Both the position numbers and the translations under genes were made by a program. The notes under the pieces are model-generated. The model had not been told where the DNA came from. It ran no database searches and saw only the letters and a list, made by a program, of their open reading frames with translations. DNA of 64,000 bases from Ferruginibacter sp. (GTDB lineage: Bacteria; Bacteroidota; Bacteroidia; Chitinophagales; Chitinophagaceae), in the NCBI GenBank assembly GCA_025963635.1, contig JAOQAK010000061.1, positions 124,001-188,000 on the forward strand, given 5' to 3'. This document shows, piece by piece, positions 53,538 to 62,458 of this stretch. Position 1 is the stretch's first letter. Every line of letters starts with the position of its first letter.

Positions 53538-53907
53538 TAAATGTGGTGCAAAATAGGATTTTACCATATTAAAACCAAATCCTTCAACGTTGCTTTAACA
53601 ATCTTACAAAATTTTATCGCCCCAAAATACTTGTTTGGCGTACTGAGACTGCTTATTAATCAGTAAGTTAAAAAAACAATAAATGCATCGGAGTGATTAA
53701 ATATCGGTGCTGCTGCATTATGGTATAAGGCTTGCAGCGGCGAACCAATAACGCTGTGCCATTTGAGCCGGGTCCTTCCTGACAATGATTTAATCTTCCT
53801 TTAATGAATATTGGCCCGCTGAAATATATGTGCTTGTTAATTGGCCATTCGCAATGTAAATTGCAACATATAACATCCAGTTATTACAAAAAAGAATTGG
53901 TAAGATC
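53538..53907. other. Divergent intergenic region between the small protein and the second carbonic anhydrase
   Basis: The 370 bases carry the promoter-like sequence for the minus strand listed below. No convincing plus-strand promoter, repeat or ORF is visible; the minus-strand ORF 53790..54071 is antisense to the carbonic anhydrase. Confidence 0.35.
53549..53579 (-). promoter_or_regulatory. Promoter-like sequence of the small protein gene
   Basis: On the minus strand TTTG, a 20-base spacer and TATTTTG (one base short of the TAnnTTTG box) occur 12 bases before the ATG at 53537. It may also serve the downstream sulP-CA-dabA genes. Confidence 0.35.
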
Positions 53908-54543
53908 ATGAGACCATATAACAAATTACTGCTTGACAATAAAGCATGGGCGAAGGAAAGAATTGAAGTTGATCCTGACTTTTTTAATCGTTTATCTGCT
54001 TTACAATCGCCAGAGTTTTTGTGGATCGGTTGCAGCGACAGCCGTGTGCCGGCAAACCAGATAACAGGCACTGAACCGGGAGAGATATTTGTTCACCGCA
54101 ATATCGCCAATATGGTGATCCATACCGATACCAATCTTTTTAGCGTGCTGGATTATGCCGTAACTCATCTTGAAGTGAAACATATCATTGTTTGCGGTCA
54201 TTATGGATGTGGAGGGGTAAAAGCTGCCATGAGCAATCATGATTTCAACCAGATCTTAAATATGTGGCTAAGGAATATAAAAGATGTTTACCGGATGTAC
54301 CAGGCTGAACTTGACGAAATTCCTGACGAAGAAGCAAAATTTGCCCGTCTTACGGAACTAAATGTAAAGGAGCAGGTAATCCATCTTGCTAAAACCTCGG
54401 TAGTGCAGAGGGCGTGGAAAAAAAGGCAGGCTCCTGATCTCCACGGTTGGGTATATGGGTTGAAAGATGGGATCATCAATCCCATTTTTGAAATGAAGGC
54501 GAATAGTGTTATTGACCCGCTGTATCAATATGATGATTTGTAA
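53908..54543 (+). CDS. can: Second beta-carbonic anhydrase
   Basis: The 211-residue beta-carbonic anhydrase has zinc ligands Cys42, His98 and Cys101 and Asp44 (GCSDSRVP, CGHYGCGG). It is closely related to the enzyme at 50525 over the core but lacks its basic tail, and is the size of E. coli Can. It is transcribed away from the carbon operon. Two paralogues a few kilobases apart suggest a duplication followed by different regulation or location. Confidence 0.94.
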   Translation: MRPYNKLLLDNKAWAKERIEVDPDFFNRLSALQSPEFLWIGCSDSRVPANQITGTEPGEIFVHRNIANMVIHTDTNLFSVLDYAVTHLEVKHIIVCGHYGCGGVKAAMSNHDFNQILNMWLRNIKDVYRMYQAELDEIPDEEAKFARLTELNVKEQVIHLAKTSVVQRAWKKRQAPDLHGWVYGLKDGIINPIFEMKANSVIDPLYQYDDL

Positions 54544-54565
54544 AGAGCTAGCTGATATTCGGCGG

Positions 54566-55201
54566 CTATTGCTTCTTTCTTTTACATAAATAGCCGTGCC
54601 ATAAAATATAGGCGGCGATGGTTTGATAAGGTTTCCAATTGGATGCAATTAACGCGATGGTTTCCCTGGAAGTTTCTTTTGGTAAATTTTTTGTCTCCCG
54701 GATACTTGTCATGAGGGCAACATCTCCCAATGGAAAAAGATCGCTTCGGTGAAGCGCCATCATCAGGTACACGTCTACCGTCCAGTTACCAATGCCTTTT
54801 ATCCCCGTAAGGTTTGCCCTCACCCCATCATTGCTCATAGCAGATAATTCCTCAATATTTAATTCGTTATTTAAAACTGCATTGGCAAGGTGTTGTGTGT
54901 AAGCTATCTTCTGCCTGCTGAAATAACATGCTTTTAATTCCTCGTGGCTCAATGCTGCCACAATAAGGGGAGTGATAACAGGGGCTTTTTCTTTTAACTT
55001 TTTCATTGCCGCCATGGCGGATGCAAGCGATACCTGTTGCTCCAGGATGATATGCACCAATGTTTCAAAGGAAGGTGTTCGTCTCCAGCAGGGAGGATAA
55101 TTGTAAAGGGTTAAAACGGACTGGAGATCGGCATCAAGTACCCCAAGGTAATCACAAATTTGTTTGAAATTACTTTCATCAAAGGTTTGTATCCTGCCCA
55201 T
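54566..55201 (-). CDS. Second AlkA-like HhH-GPD DNA glycosylase
   Basis: The 211-residue protein has the hairpin LTGIKGIGNWTVDVYLMMA (about 130) and the catalytic Asp in FPLGDVALM (about 158). ILEQQVSLASAMAAMKKL (about 53) matches the substrate-side helix. It is probably a 3-methyladenine DNA glycosylase lacking the AlkA N-terminal domain. It is only distantly similar to the 203-residue member at 38807. It starts ten bases after the enoyl-CoA hydratase gene ends. Confidence 0.87.
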   Translation of the reverse strand: MGRIQTFDESNFKQICDYLGVLDADLQSVLTLYNYPPCWRRTPSFETLVHIILEQQVSLASAMAAMKKLKEKAPVITPLIVAALSHEELKACYFSRQKIAYTQHLANAVLNNELNIEELSAMSNDGVRANLTGIKGIGNWTVDVYLMMALHRSDLFPLGDVALMTSIRETKNLPKETSRETIALIASNWKPYQTIAAYILWHGYLCKRKKQ

Positions 55202-55211
55202 ATCTCTGCAC

Positions 55212-55997
55212 TCAATTGCTTTGGCTGGCCCGCAGGTTTAATCTTTCTATGGCTTTTTTAGAAAATTCGCTGAGTACCAGTTTTCCGCTGATAGCGGCTC
55301 TTTCCTTCAATAATTCATCCCAATGGTCTGTTCCTTTCCAAAACATTTTCTTCATTTCAGACATTGCTTTCGGGTTGCTGTGAGATAATGTTGCCGCAAG
55401 CCGGCCGATAGATTCATCCATGGTCTGTATGTCTTCATGCAATTCTGCAAATAGTCCTTTTCGCTTTGCCCAATCACTGTTTCTCAAATTGGTGGCATCG
55501 ATCGCTAATGCGCTAAATGCGGCAGTGCCTATCTTCCTTTCAACGACAGGTCCAATTACAAAGGGACCGATGCCTATCGCCAGCTCACTTAATCGTATAT
55601 CTGCTTTATCCAAAGCAATAGCGTAATCCACGGCTGCAACCAACCCGACAGCTCCACCAACACATTTGCCCTGGATGCGGCCGATGATGAATTTGGGACA
55701 TTTGCGCATTGCATTAATCACGTTGGCAAAGCCGCTGAAAAATTTTGCTCCTTCACTTTCTGTTTTGATAGCAAGTAATTCATCGAACGGCGCACCGGAA
55801 CAAAAAGTGCCATTGCCCTCACTTTTTAAAATGATGACTTTGCTATCATCGTGCGTTCCCGCGAAATGAATTTCCTTGGCAAGTTCTTCGAGAATCTTTA
55901 CAGGAAGAGCATTCGCCTTAGGATGAAAAAATTCAATTGTAGTAACGCCGTTATGGGTTTCTGTTTTAACATAGCCTTCTTTCACTTGCTGTATCAT
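55212..55997 (-). CDS. Enoyl-CoA hydratase/isomerase family protein
   Basis: The 261-residue crotonase-fold protein has an oxyanion-hole segment SGAPFDELLAIKTE (about 71) and IIGRIQGKCVGGAVGLVAAVDYAIA (about 104). The usual hydratase Glu pair is not clearly present: the region after the GG motif reads LSELAIGIGPFVIGPVVERKIG. The true reaction (hydratase, isomerase or other) is therefore open. The neighbouring glycosylase gene begins ten bases after its stop. Confidence 0.82.
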   Translation of the reverse strand: MIQQVKEGYVKTETHNGVTTIEFFHPKANALPVKILEELAKEIHFAGTHDDSKVIILKSEGNGTFCSGAPFDELLAIKTESEGAKFFSGFANVINAMRKCPKFIIGRIQGKCVGGAVGLVAAVDYAIALDKADIRLSELAIGIGPFVIGPVVERKIGTAAFSALAIDATNLRNSDWAKRKGLFAELHEDIQTMDESIGRLAATLSHSNPKAMSEMKKMFWKGTDHWDELLKERAAISGKLVLSEFSKKAIERLNLRASQSN

Positions 55998-56296
55998 AAT
56001 AATTTATTTTTATCAATACCCCGTTTACCCTTTTAAGTTGCTATTTAGCGGGCTCACGAAAAACACATCCATTTTATTGCACGCCGTAACACATTTTTGC
56101 GCTGAATAATGGCAGGCTTCTTTCATCATCCAATATCGGCATAAACCTAGAGAATGAAAAAAAAATGGTCGTATATATTTTTAATGAAATGTTATCGCGA
56201 AAATACTAACCTCCAATTGCCGGTAACCACCCAAAATTCGTGCAATGTATTGGCGTGCCGGCATAGATTAGATTGAAGGATTGGCGCAATCTCTGT

Positions 56297-56758
56297 CTAC
56301 AACAATCCAAATTGTTTTAAATGATGTGAAACATGCTTGTGATGCAACAACACCCATTCATCAAAATTGAGATCTCCAAACACGGGGTGCTGGGTAGTTA
56401 AACCAAGCTGTGTTGTAAATTGATGCACAAAGTCTTTGATTTCTTTCTCAAGATCGTTTATAGCATCTTCGAAACTCGCAAACTGAACGGGTAATGGCTC
56501 TTCTGGCAAAACCGGGGCCCTGGTATTTTCACGAAACGGTTTATCGCTTTGGAGGAATTGCTTGAATTTCGGTAGCTGGTCTGCCGGAGTAACCAAGGGA
56601 AAGTGAAGCTTGTTGGTTGAAACCCTGAAAAAGGCTGCCAGGTGCTCTACCATTTGCCATGCATTCATTTTGCCCCATTGCATAGCGGTGTCTTGCCGCA
56701 AAGTTTTTAACAACGGCACCAACTCAGTTGAAAGAAAGTTAAGTTTTGCGGTATCCAT
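56297..56758 (-). CDS. DUF1569/DinB-like four-helix protein
   Basis: The 153-residue protein starts MDTAKLNFLSTELVPLL (ATG at 56758; the ORF-track version runs 71 codons further through the adk 3' region). It has WQMVEHLAAFFRVS (about 47) and a late LLHHKHVSHHLKQFGLL. The His residues near 49 and at the C-terminus would form the metal site of the DinB/YfiT fold. Members may be thiol-dependent transferases or metal enzymes; the substrate is unknown. It follows adk by 70 bases on the same strand. Confidence 0.72.
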   Translation of the reverse strand: MDTAKLNFLSTELVPLLKTLRQDTAMQWGKMNAWQMVEHLAAFFRVSTNKLHFPLVTPADQLPKFKQFLQSDKPFRENTRAPVLPEEPLPVQFASFEDAINDLEKEIKDFVHQFTTQLGLTTQHPVFGDLNFDEWVLLHHKHVSHHLKQFGLL

Positions 56759-56828
56759 CTTACCGGTTTGAAAAAGAGTAAAACAAAAAAGCGGCCAATG
56801 AACGCCAAATACCTTTGGGATGATATGA

Positions 56829-57410
56829 TTAATCCTGTGCTGCCAGCTCAATTTCTTTACACAGCTCATTAAAAATCTGGTCAATGCTGCCTTCACCTTT
56901 GATGTTGACGACTTTATCGAACTTTTTGTAATAATCTGCAACGACTGCCGTCTTATCATGATACTCGGCAATGCGTGCCCTTATTACAGCCTCATTATTA
57001 TCGTCACTTCTTCCACTGGTTTGCCCCCGTTTAACCAGACGGTTAACCAACTCCTCTTCACTAACTTCCATCGCCAGCATTTTATTGATGGAAGTACCTT
57101 TTAACTCCAGAAGTTTGTCCAGGGCTTCAGCCTGGGCCGGGGTTCTTGGAAATCCGTCAAATAAAAATCCTTTCGCCTGGGGATTCGATTCCAGGGCAGA
57201 ACTGATCATACCAATTACCACCGCATCCGGAACCAACTGTCCTTTATCCATTAAACTTTTTGCTTCAAGTCCGAGAGGAGTTTTTTGAGCAATTTGTGAT
57301 CGAAGTAAATCGCCCGTGCTGAGATGCTTTAACCCATACTTTGCAATTAATTTTTCACTTTGCGTTCCTTTTCCGCTGCCTGGTGGGCCAAAGAGTATTA
57401 AATTCAACAT
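56829..57410 (-). CDS. adk: Adenylate kinase
   Basis: The 193-residue enzyme has P-loop GPPGSGKGTQ (8-17), STGDLLR (about 31), GFLFDGFPRT (about 77) and a short LID (VKRGQTSGRSDDN about 120) without zinc ligands. It equilibrates ATP, ADP and AMP. The ORF track begins at a TTG ten codons upstream that lies inside a perfect -7 box (TATATTTG, 57438-57445); the ATG at 57410 is therefore the start. Confidence 0.96.
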   Translation of the reverse strand: MLNLILFGPPGSGKGTQSEKLIAKYGLKHLSTGDLLRSQIAQKTPLGLEAKSLMDKGQLVPDAVVIGMISSALESNPQAKGFLFDGFPRTPAQAEALDKLLELKGTSINKMLAMEVSEEELVNRLVKRGQTSGRSDDNNEAVIRARIAEYHDKTAVVADYYKKFDKVVNIKGEGSIDQIFNELCKEIELAAQD

Positions 57411-57437
57411 ATTTACGTGATAATCTTTGAAAAGAAA

Positions 57438-57445
57438 CAAATATA
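57438..57445 (-). promoter_or_regulatory. -7 box of adk
   Basis: TATATTTG on the minus strand matches TAnnTTTG 27 bases before the adk ATG. A TTG box at proper spacing is not evident. Confidence 0.35.
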
Positions 57446-57553
57446 AACTACGATCTTTGAAAATCCTTTAACAGCTGGAATATTTATTGAAAAATGATAA
57501 TTCCGATCCCAACATAGCTGAAAACTTTTTAAACGCCGGCTTGTTGAATAAGT

Positions 57554-58120
57554 ATGAAGATAAAAGATTGCATTTTGGCGTTGCTGATACTACTCTTTAT
57601 TGGCTGTAATTCTTCGCAAAATAAAAAAAGTGAAAACAATATGGAGCCGGTTAAAACATCCAATCCTTTTTATTCTACTACAGATACAAGTAAAGTAGAT
57701 GTCCCCAATACTGAATGGAATAAGATTTTACCAAGGGAAGTCTATGATATTGCAAGGGAAAAAGGCACAGAACGGGCATTTTCAGGAAAATACAATACCC
57801 ACAAAGAAGTAGGCACCTATTATTGTGCGGTTTGTGGCAACCCGTTATTTAACAGCAATGGCAAATTTGAAAGCAGTTGCGGCTGGCCAAGCTTTTTTGA
57901 ACCTATTAAGAAAGGCAGTATCATCTATGCACCTGACAATTCGCATGATATGAAACGGACCGAAGTGATGTGCGGAAGATGTAAATCTCACCTCGGGCAT
58001 GTGTTTGAAGATGGTCCCCCACCAACAGGCTTGAGGTACTGTATCAATTCGGTAATATTGGATTTCGAAAAAGCAAAAGATGCAGCAAAGAATTATACAG
58101 ATTCGCAGCTTTCAAAATAG
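57554..58120 (+). CDS. msrB: Lipid-anchored peptide-methionine (R)-S-oxide reductase MsrB
   Basis: The 188-residue protein has a lipoprotein signal (LILLFIGC, Cys18) and an MsrB domain from about 50. Two zinc CxxC pairs (YYCAVCG about 90, VMCGRCKSHLGH about 134) and the catalytic Cys in LRYCINS (about 160) are intact, with ESSCGWPSF in between. It repairs oxidised methionine in proteins at the cell envelope, unusual compared with cytoplasmic MsrB. It is transcribed divergently from adk. Confidence 0.93.
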   Translation: MKIKDCILALLILLFIGCNSSQNKKSENNMEPVKTSNPFYSTTDTSKVDVPNTEWNKILPREVYDIAREKGTERAFSGKYNTHKEVGTYYCAVCGNPLFNSNGKFESSCGWPSFFEPIKKGSIIYAPDNSHDMKRTEVMCGRCKSHLGHVFEDGPPPTGLRYCINSVILDFEKAKDAAKNYTDSQLSK

Positions 58121-58294
58121 TAAATCAAAACGTTTACGAATTTACTGGCAATCATTTATCTTTTTATCGTAGCCTGATTAGTTGATCGCTACCCTGATAA
58201 TTTGTGGTCTCCTTCTTTTTACGCTATCTACCTTTGAGATTCCGGGTGCATAATAAATAGCAGGTGCCTGCATACAAAGGCATGTATCATGGGT

Positions 58295-58325
58295 TTTGTT
58301 TTGCCCTCTTTAAAAATTACTTTTG
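58295..58325 (+). promoter_or_regulatory. Promoter of the aminotransferase gene
   Basis: TTTG (58295-58298), a 19-base spacer and TACTTTTG (58318-58325) match the Bacteroidota consensus perfectly. The ORF-track start TTG at 58323 lies inside the -7 box, so the ATG at 58362 must be the start. Confidence 0.6.
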
Positions 58326-58361
58326 CCATTCACAATTTCTGCACCTCAATCTTTAATAAGT

Positions 58362-59627
58362 ATGTCTTCCGAAAAACTGAGTAATCTTGCTGAAACCCTT
58401 ATTGGTTCTGAAATTGTAAAATTAGGAGCAGAGATAAGAGACAAAATCCGGCAGGGAAATAAGATATACAATTATACGATCGGGGATTTTGATAGCGCTA
58501 TTTTCCCAATTCCACCCGAACTTGAAGATGCCATTGTAGCATCTTACCGGGATCATCATACTACCTATCCACCGGCTGAAGGCCTGGCAGAATTAAGAAC
58601 GGCAGTTGCCATCTTTTTAGAAGAAAGAGAAGGAATTAGTTTCAAAGCTGATGAGATCTTAATCGCTGCGGGGGGCAGGCCGCTATTGTATGCTGCGTAT
58701 CGGGCCATTGTTGATAAAGGCGATAAAGTAATCTATCCGGTACCTAGCTGGAATAATAACCATTATGTGCATTTTACGGAAGGAGATCACGTGGTGCTAC
58801 AATGCAAGCAGGAAAATAATTTTATGCCGACTGCGGCGGAAATAGCGCCGTATCTAAAAGGCACCACTTTACTTGCCCTGTGTTCCCCCCTAAACCCAAC
58901 GGGTACCACTTTTTCGAAAGAATCATTGGAATCCATTTGCGATATGGTATTAGCGGAAAATAATGCCCGCGGCGAAGGAGAAAAAAAGCTCTATGTATTA
59001 TATGATCAAATTTACTGGACACTCACTTATGGAAAGGTGCAGCACTACAACCCCGTATCGCTTAGGCCGGCAATGAAGGAATTTACCATTTTTATAGATG
59101 GCATCAGCAAGGCATTTGCTTCTACTGGAGTAAGGGTTGGTTGGGCGATGGGGCCGTCGTTTTTGCTCAATAAAATGAAAGCAATCAATAGTCATGTTGG
59201 AGCATGGGCGCCAATGGCTGAGCAAAATGCCGTCGCCAAATACCTGGGCGAGGGAAAAGCGATTGATGGATGGTTTATTAGCTTTAAAAACGAACTCGAA
59301 GAACGGTTGAATAGCATTTACGAAGGCTTTCAACAATTGAAGGCAAGTGGCTTTGCGGTGGATGCCGTGATTCCGCAGGCAGCAATTTATCTCACCATAA
59401 AAATCGACCTGGCAGGAAAAACCACGGAAGAAGGGAAGCTATTAGTTAGTCAAAAAGAAGTAACTGAATATTTATTGAATGAGGCAGCCCTTGCCATTGT
59501 GCCTTTTTCTGCATTTGGCGCTTCTGCTGACAGCAACTGGTACAGGTTAAGTGTAGGTACTTGTAAAAAAGAAGAAATCAGTGAGATGTTGGAAAAACTG
59601 AAAACGGCGCTTGAGAAATTAATATAA
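58362..59627 (+). CDS. Class I/II pyridoxal-phosphate aminotransferase
   Basis: The 421-residue fold-type I enzyme has NPTGTTFSKE (about 188), YDQIYW (about 222) and the PLP-binding Lys in FIDGISKAFASTGVRVGWAMGP (about 252). The N-terminal MSSEKLSNLAETLIGSEIVKLG matches the aspartate/aromatic aminotransferase-like group of Bacteroidota. The donor is probably glutamate or aspartate, but the acceptor is not inferable. It converges with the glycosyltransferase gene, leaving one base between stops. Confidence 0.87.
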   Translation: MSSEKLSNLAETLIGSEIVKLGAEIRDKIRQGNKIYNYTIGDFDSAIFPIPPELEDAIVASYRDHHTTYPPAEGLAELRTAVAIFLEEREGISFKADEILIAAGGRPLLYAAYRAIVDKGDKVIYPVPSWNNNHYVHFTEGDHVVLQCKQENNFMPTAAEIAPYLKGTTLLALCSPLNPTGTTFSKESLESICDMVLAENNARGEGEKKLYVLYDQIYWTLTYGKVQHYNPVSLRPAMKEFTIFIDGISKAFASTGVRVGWAMGPSFLLNKMKAINSHVGAWAPMAEQNAVAKYLGEGKAIDGWFISFKNELEERLNSIYEGFQQLKASGFAVDAVIPQAAIYLTIKIDLAGKTTEEGKLLVSQKEVTEYLLNEAALAIVPFSAFGASADSNWYRLSVGTCKKEEISEMLEKLKTALEKLI

Positions 59628-59628
59628 T

Positions 59629-60648
59629 TCAGCACCACTTCCTACGAACTGGTGCTTTTGCATATACCTCATTATAAAGGCTGAAGTATTCTCTGGTAAT
59701 TTTTGTTGCGTCAAATCTTTTCTTATTTATTCTTCCATTATTAATCAGGTATTGACGATATTCATCATCGTTGATTACTCTTATTATTCCTTCACGAATT
59801 GATTCAACTACATTTGGGTTCACCAGGCAGGCGGCGTTTCCTGCTATCTCTGCCATCGCCGAGCAATTACTGGTTACTACAGCACGTTCAACTGCATTTG
59901 CCTCAACGATTGGCATTCCAAATCCTTCAAAAAGAGAAACAAATATGAGCATGTCAGCATTTATATACTTCTGCCGTACCTCCTCATTTGTTAAATTGCT
60001 TTTACAGGTAAAATCTATATGGTGGTGATTAAGTAACCTGATTGTTTCTGCATTAAGTGAACCCACAATATCGAGTTTACAGGAGATCCCAGCTACGGCC
60101 TCAATCACTCTTTGGAGATTTTTATTTGGCCGCGTACCTATTTGCAATAGAACAGGTTTTTCTTTATTGAATACTTTGGCGTTAGCATTGAAACGTGGTG
60201 AGATACAATTATAAATAACCCTGATTTTATCCGGCGGGCAGTTTACATACTTTAATATTTCCTCCTTGGTAGTTCTTGAGACGGCCGTAATAACGACTGC
60301 CTTTGAAATTGGTAGCCAAAGCCAAAACCATTTAACAATAAACTTTTTTACCGGGGAATTTTTATAAATATATATGCGACCCAAATCATGTATAGTCATG
60401 ATTGTCTTATTTTTTCGCATTAAAAAAGTAGCATAATTAAAATCACCCACGACATGATTGATTTCTCCTTGTTTTTGAATCCACGCAACTGAAATGATAT
60501 CAAATACTCTGTTTAGAAATGACGATCCTTTATGAGTAAAGGTGACGATGATGGGTTCGAGAGATTTGGGAAGATTTTGCCTTATAACATCAAAAAGCAA
60601 ATTAATACTGAATGTTTCCCTTCTGCTCTGATAAAATAAAATCTTCAT
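59629..60648 (-). CDS. Glycosyltransferase family 4-like (GT-B)
   Basis: The 339-residue GT-B enzyme has an acceptor half with VGDFNYATFLMRKNKTIMTIHDLG (about 67) and a donor half with VLLQIGTRPNKNLQRVIEA (about 167). The donor-site motif SLFEGFGMPIVEANA (about 238) contains the E-x7-E pattern. It probably adds a hexose to a polysaccharide or glycolipid. It starts one base after the stop of a 65-codon frame and is on the strand of the GT2 gene. DNA here is A/T-rich compared with the rest of the window. Confidence 0.87.
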   Translation of the reverse strand: MKILFYQSRRETFSINLLFDVIRQNLPKSLEPIIVTFTHKGSSFLNRVFDIISVAWIQKQGEINHVVGDFNYATFLMRKNKTIMTIHDLGRIYIYKNSPVKKFIVKWFWLWLPISKAVVITAVSRTTKEEILKYVNCPPDKIRVIYNCISPRFNANAKVFNKEKPVLLQIGTRPNKNLQRVIEAVAGISCKLDIVGSLNAETIRLLNHHHIDFTCKSNLTNEEVRQKYINADMLIFVSLFEGFGMPIVEANAVERAVVTSNCSAMAEIAGNAACLVNPNVVESIREGIIRVINDDEYRQYLINNGRINKKRFDATKITREYFSLYNEVYAKAPVRRKWC

Positions 60649-60649
60649 T

Positions 60650-60847
60650 TTACATTATGAAATAAAATAAGCCTGGTTTCAAGGTCAATGAGGTTATAGC
60701 ATAGTTAACTGTATCGTATAGATACCGCCTTAGGTAAATTCTTTTCTCCCGAACCATAGCTTCATGTTGTTCTCTATACTTGCGGAAGGGGCTTGAATGA
60801 TTTACCTTATATCTCCCATTAGTAATAGCAGGGAGCTTTTTTTTCGG
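60650..60847 (-). pseudogene. 65-codon open frame without a start codon between two glycosyltransferase genes
   Basis: Reading the minus strand from 60847, the frame gives protein-like sequence (KLPAITNGRYKVNHSS, then KYREQHEAMVREKRIYLRRY) and stops one base before the GT4 ATG. No ATG, GTG or TTG is present at its beginning; a TGA precedes it. A GTG in the neighbouring frame would join it if the run of eight A at about 60837-60844 were one base shorter. It may be a small gene damaged by a frameshift, a sequencing error, or chance. I do not recognise it. Confidence 0.3.
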
Positions 60848-60853
60848 TCACAT

Positions 60854-61897
60854 TTATCTTCTTATCCAGTTCATCATTTTAGTTACAACATAATGTGGCG
60901 ACAAAACGGATGAAACAGTAATGTACCACACAAAAGATAGATGTTTTTTTGATAGTATTGCAAAACCTGCACTCCTAAAAAATGTCCTTGAATTATTAAA
61001 CCTTTGCCTGTTAAATTTCGTCCACCATGATTCCTTTTGCTGGATTATCTTGAACTCCTCAAAGCTGATTTCCAATTTCCCCGATTTTCTTAGATGAATG
61101 CAATGCTTAATAAAGCTAATTTTGTCAAAAACAAGCACTGGTTCTCTGAATGTAACAGAAGACGCATGAATACGGTATTTCATCAATATCTCAGGTATAA
61201 TCAATAGCGTATATCCCTTTTCCTCTAACCGGTTAAAAAATTCAAAATCTTCACAAGGCTCAAATTTTTTCAGAAGGCCCCCGGTCACAATAAACACCTT
61301 TCTTGAAACCATCAACCCCGTAAAAGAACAAATTATAAATTCATTTTTGGTAATTGATTTCTCATATTCTGCAACAGTTGTCAGGCCTGTATATCGTTGG
61401 GTACCAAACATGTTGCCCTTCTCATCAATGTAGTAGCAATTAGAACTGGAGGCATTAACTTTTGGGTTTTCCTGGTGAAAAGCCACTTGCCTTTCAAGTC
61501 TGTGGCTTAGCATCACATCATCCGCATCCAAGAAAGCGCACCATTCACCCCTCGCCTTTTTAACGAGATAATTTGTTGCGAGGCTTTTACCGGAGTTTGC
61601 TTCAAAGTATGATTGAATTCTCCCATCAATTGCAGTAAATTTACGTATAATTTGTGCGGACTTATCAGTGGAACCATCGTCCAAAATGATCAGTTCGAAA
61701 TTTTGGAAACTTTGAGCAAGAATACTTTCAATTGTTTCCTGCAGGTACTTTTCTTGGTTATACACGGGCAAAATAACAGATACTAAGGGCGATATTTGAG
61801 AACCAAGAAAAATGATCAAGAGGTTTAGATACGTAAAATAATTATTATTTAGAAGAAAAATAAAACCTTCGTAATTACTTTGGTTATTAATTTTCAC
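60854..61897 (-). CDS. Glycosyltransferase family 2 (GT-A)
   Basis: The 347-residue protein has the GT-A core: VSVILPVYNQEKYLQETIES (about 39), LDDGSTD (about 74) and the metal-binding DADD in CAFLDADDVML (about 121), with EPCEDFEFFNRL (about 217) as the acceptor-site ED. The start is unclear: the frame opens with GTG at 61897, and no ATG precedes the first core motif. A TTG at 61819 would remove 26 residues that look unlike the family. The product likely extends a surface polysaccharide together with the other GTs here. Confidence 0.87.
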   Translation of the reverse strand: MKINNQSNYEGFIFLLNNNYFTYLNLLIIFLGSQISPLVSVILPVYNQEKYLQETIESILAQSFQNFELIILDDGSTDKSAQIIRKFTAIDGRIQSYFEANSGKSLATNYLVKKARGEWCAFLDADDVMLSHRLERQVAFHQENPKVNASSSNCYYIDEKGNMFGTQRYTGLTTVAEYEKSITKNEFIICSFTGLMVSRKVFIVTGGLLKKFEPCEDFEFFNRLEEKGYTLLIIPEILMKYRIHASSVTFREPVLVFDKISFIKHCIHLRKSGKLEISFEEFKIIQQKESWWTKFNRQRFNNSRTFFRSAGFAILSKKHLSFVWYITVSSVLSPHYVVTKMMNWIRR

Positions 61898-62176
61898 ACT
61901 TCATACATCAACTTTTCGAGTAAATACTGATAGCTTCTTCTTTCAATTATTTACCGGATGTGTGGCCGATGTTTATAAATTGCCGCAAACAATTTATGTA
62001 AATTGTGCAGTTCTACCCACAAAGATGATCATTTATACTGGTATTCGTAAAACTTGAATTCATTTACGAATATTCGACCACAAAAAAAGTTCAATAATTT
62101 CAGGAAGTTCCAAATTAAATATGGCAAAATAAGGTGGAAGAGAAATTGAGAGGTAAGACTAACGCAACTAAAAAGA

Positions 62177-62425
62177 TCAGTTCATGCAATTTAAAAAGAC
62201 GAATGGCTTTAAATGCTGTTTGCGGATGGTATTGCGGATCGATAGTGAGTTTTTAATCACCTTATATTTATTAAGATCCAAAATTTCGTGAGCGACCACC
62301 AAATTATCTAACCTTTCTACAACATGTAATAACTCATGTAACAACTCAACCTCATGCTCAATTGCCTGGGGACTCAAAAGTTCCTGATTGAACAACACCA
62401 GTAAATCCCGGTTCATCCTATTCAT
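62177..62425 (-). CDS. Small hypothetical protein
   Basis: The 82-residue protein is rich in Leu, His, Glu and Asn and likely helical (EHEVELLHELLHVVERLDNLV). There is no signal peptide or known motif. It starts 33 bases after the stop of the 41-residue lipoprotein gene on the same strand. Two ATGs three codons apart are possible. It could be a non-coding stretch. Confidence 0.35.
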   Translation of the reverse strand: MNRMNRDLLVLFNQELLSPQAIEHEVELLHELLHVVERLDNLVVAHEILDLNKYKVIKNSLSIRNTIRKQHLKPFVFLNCMN

Positions 62426-62458
62426 TTGGAGTTCGATTTTTGTTACCTGTCGTCGATA

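Noticed and set aside
56157-56280. Short plus-strand ORF starting MKKKWSYIF in the gap before the enoyl-CoA hydratase
   Set aside because: About 40 codons, no signal or motif after the first residues, opposite strand to both neighbours.
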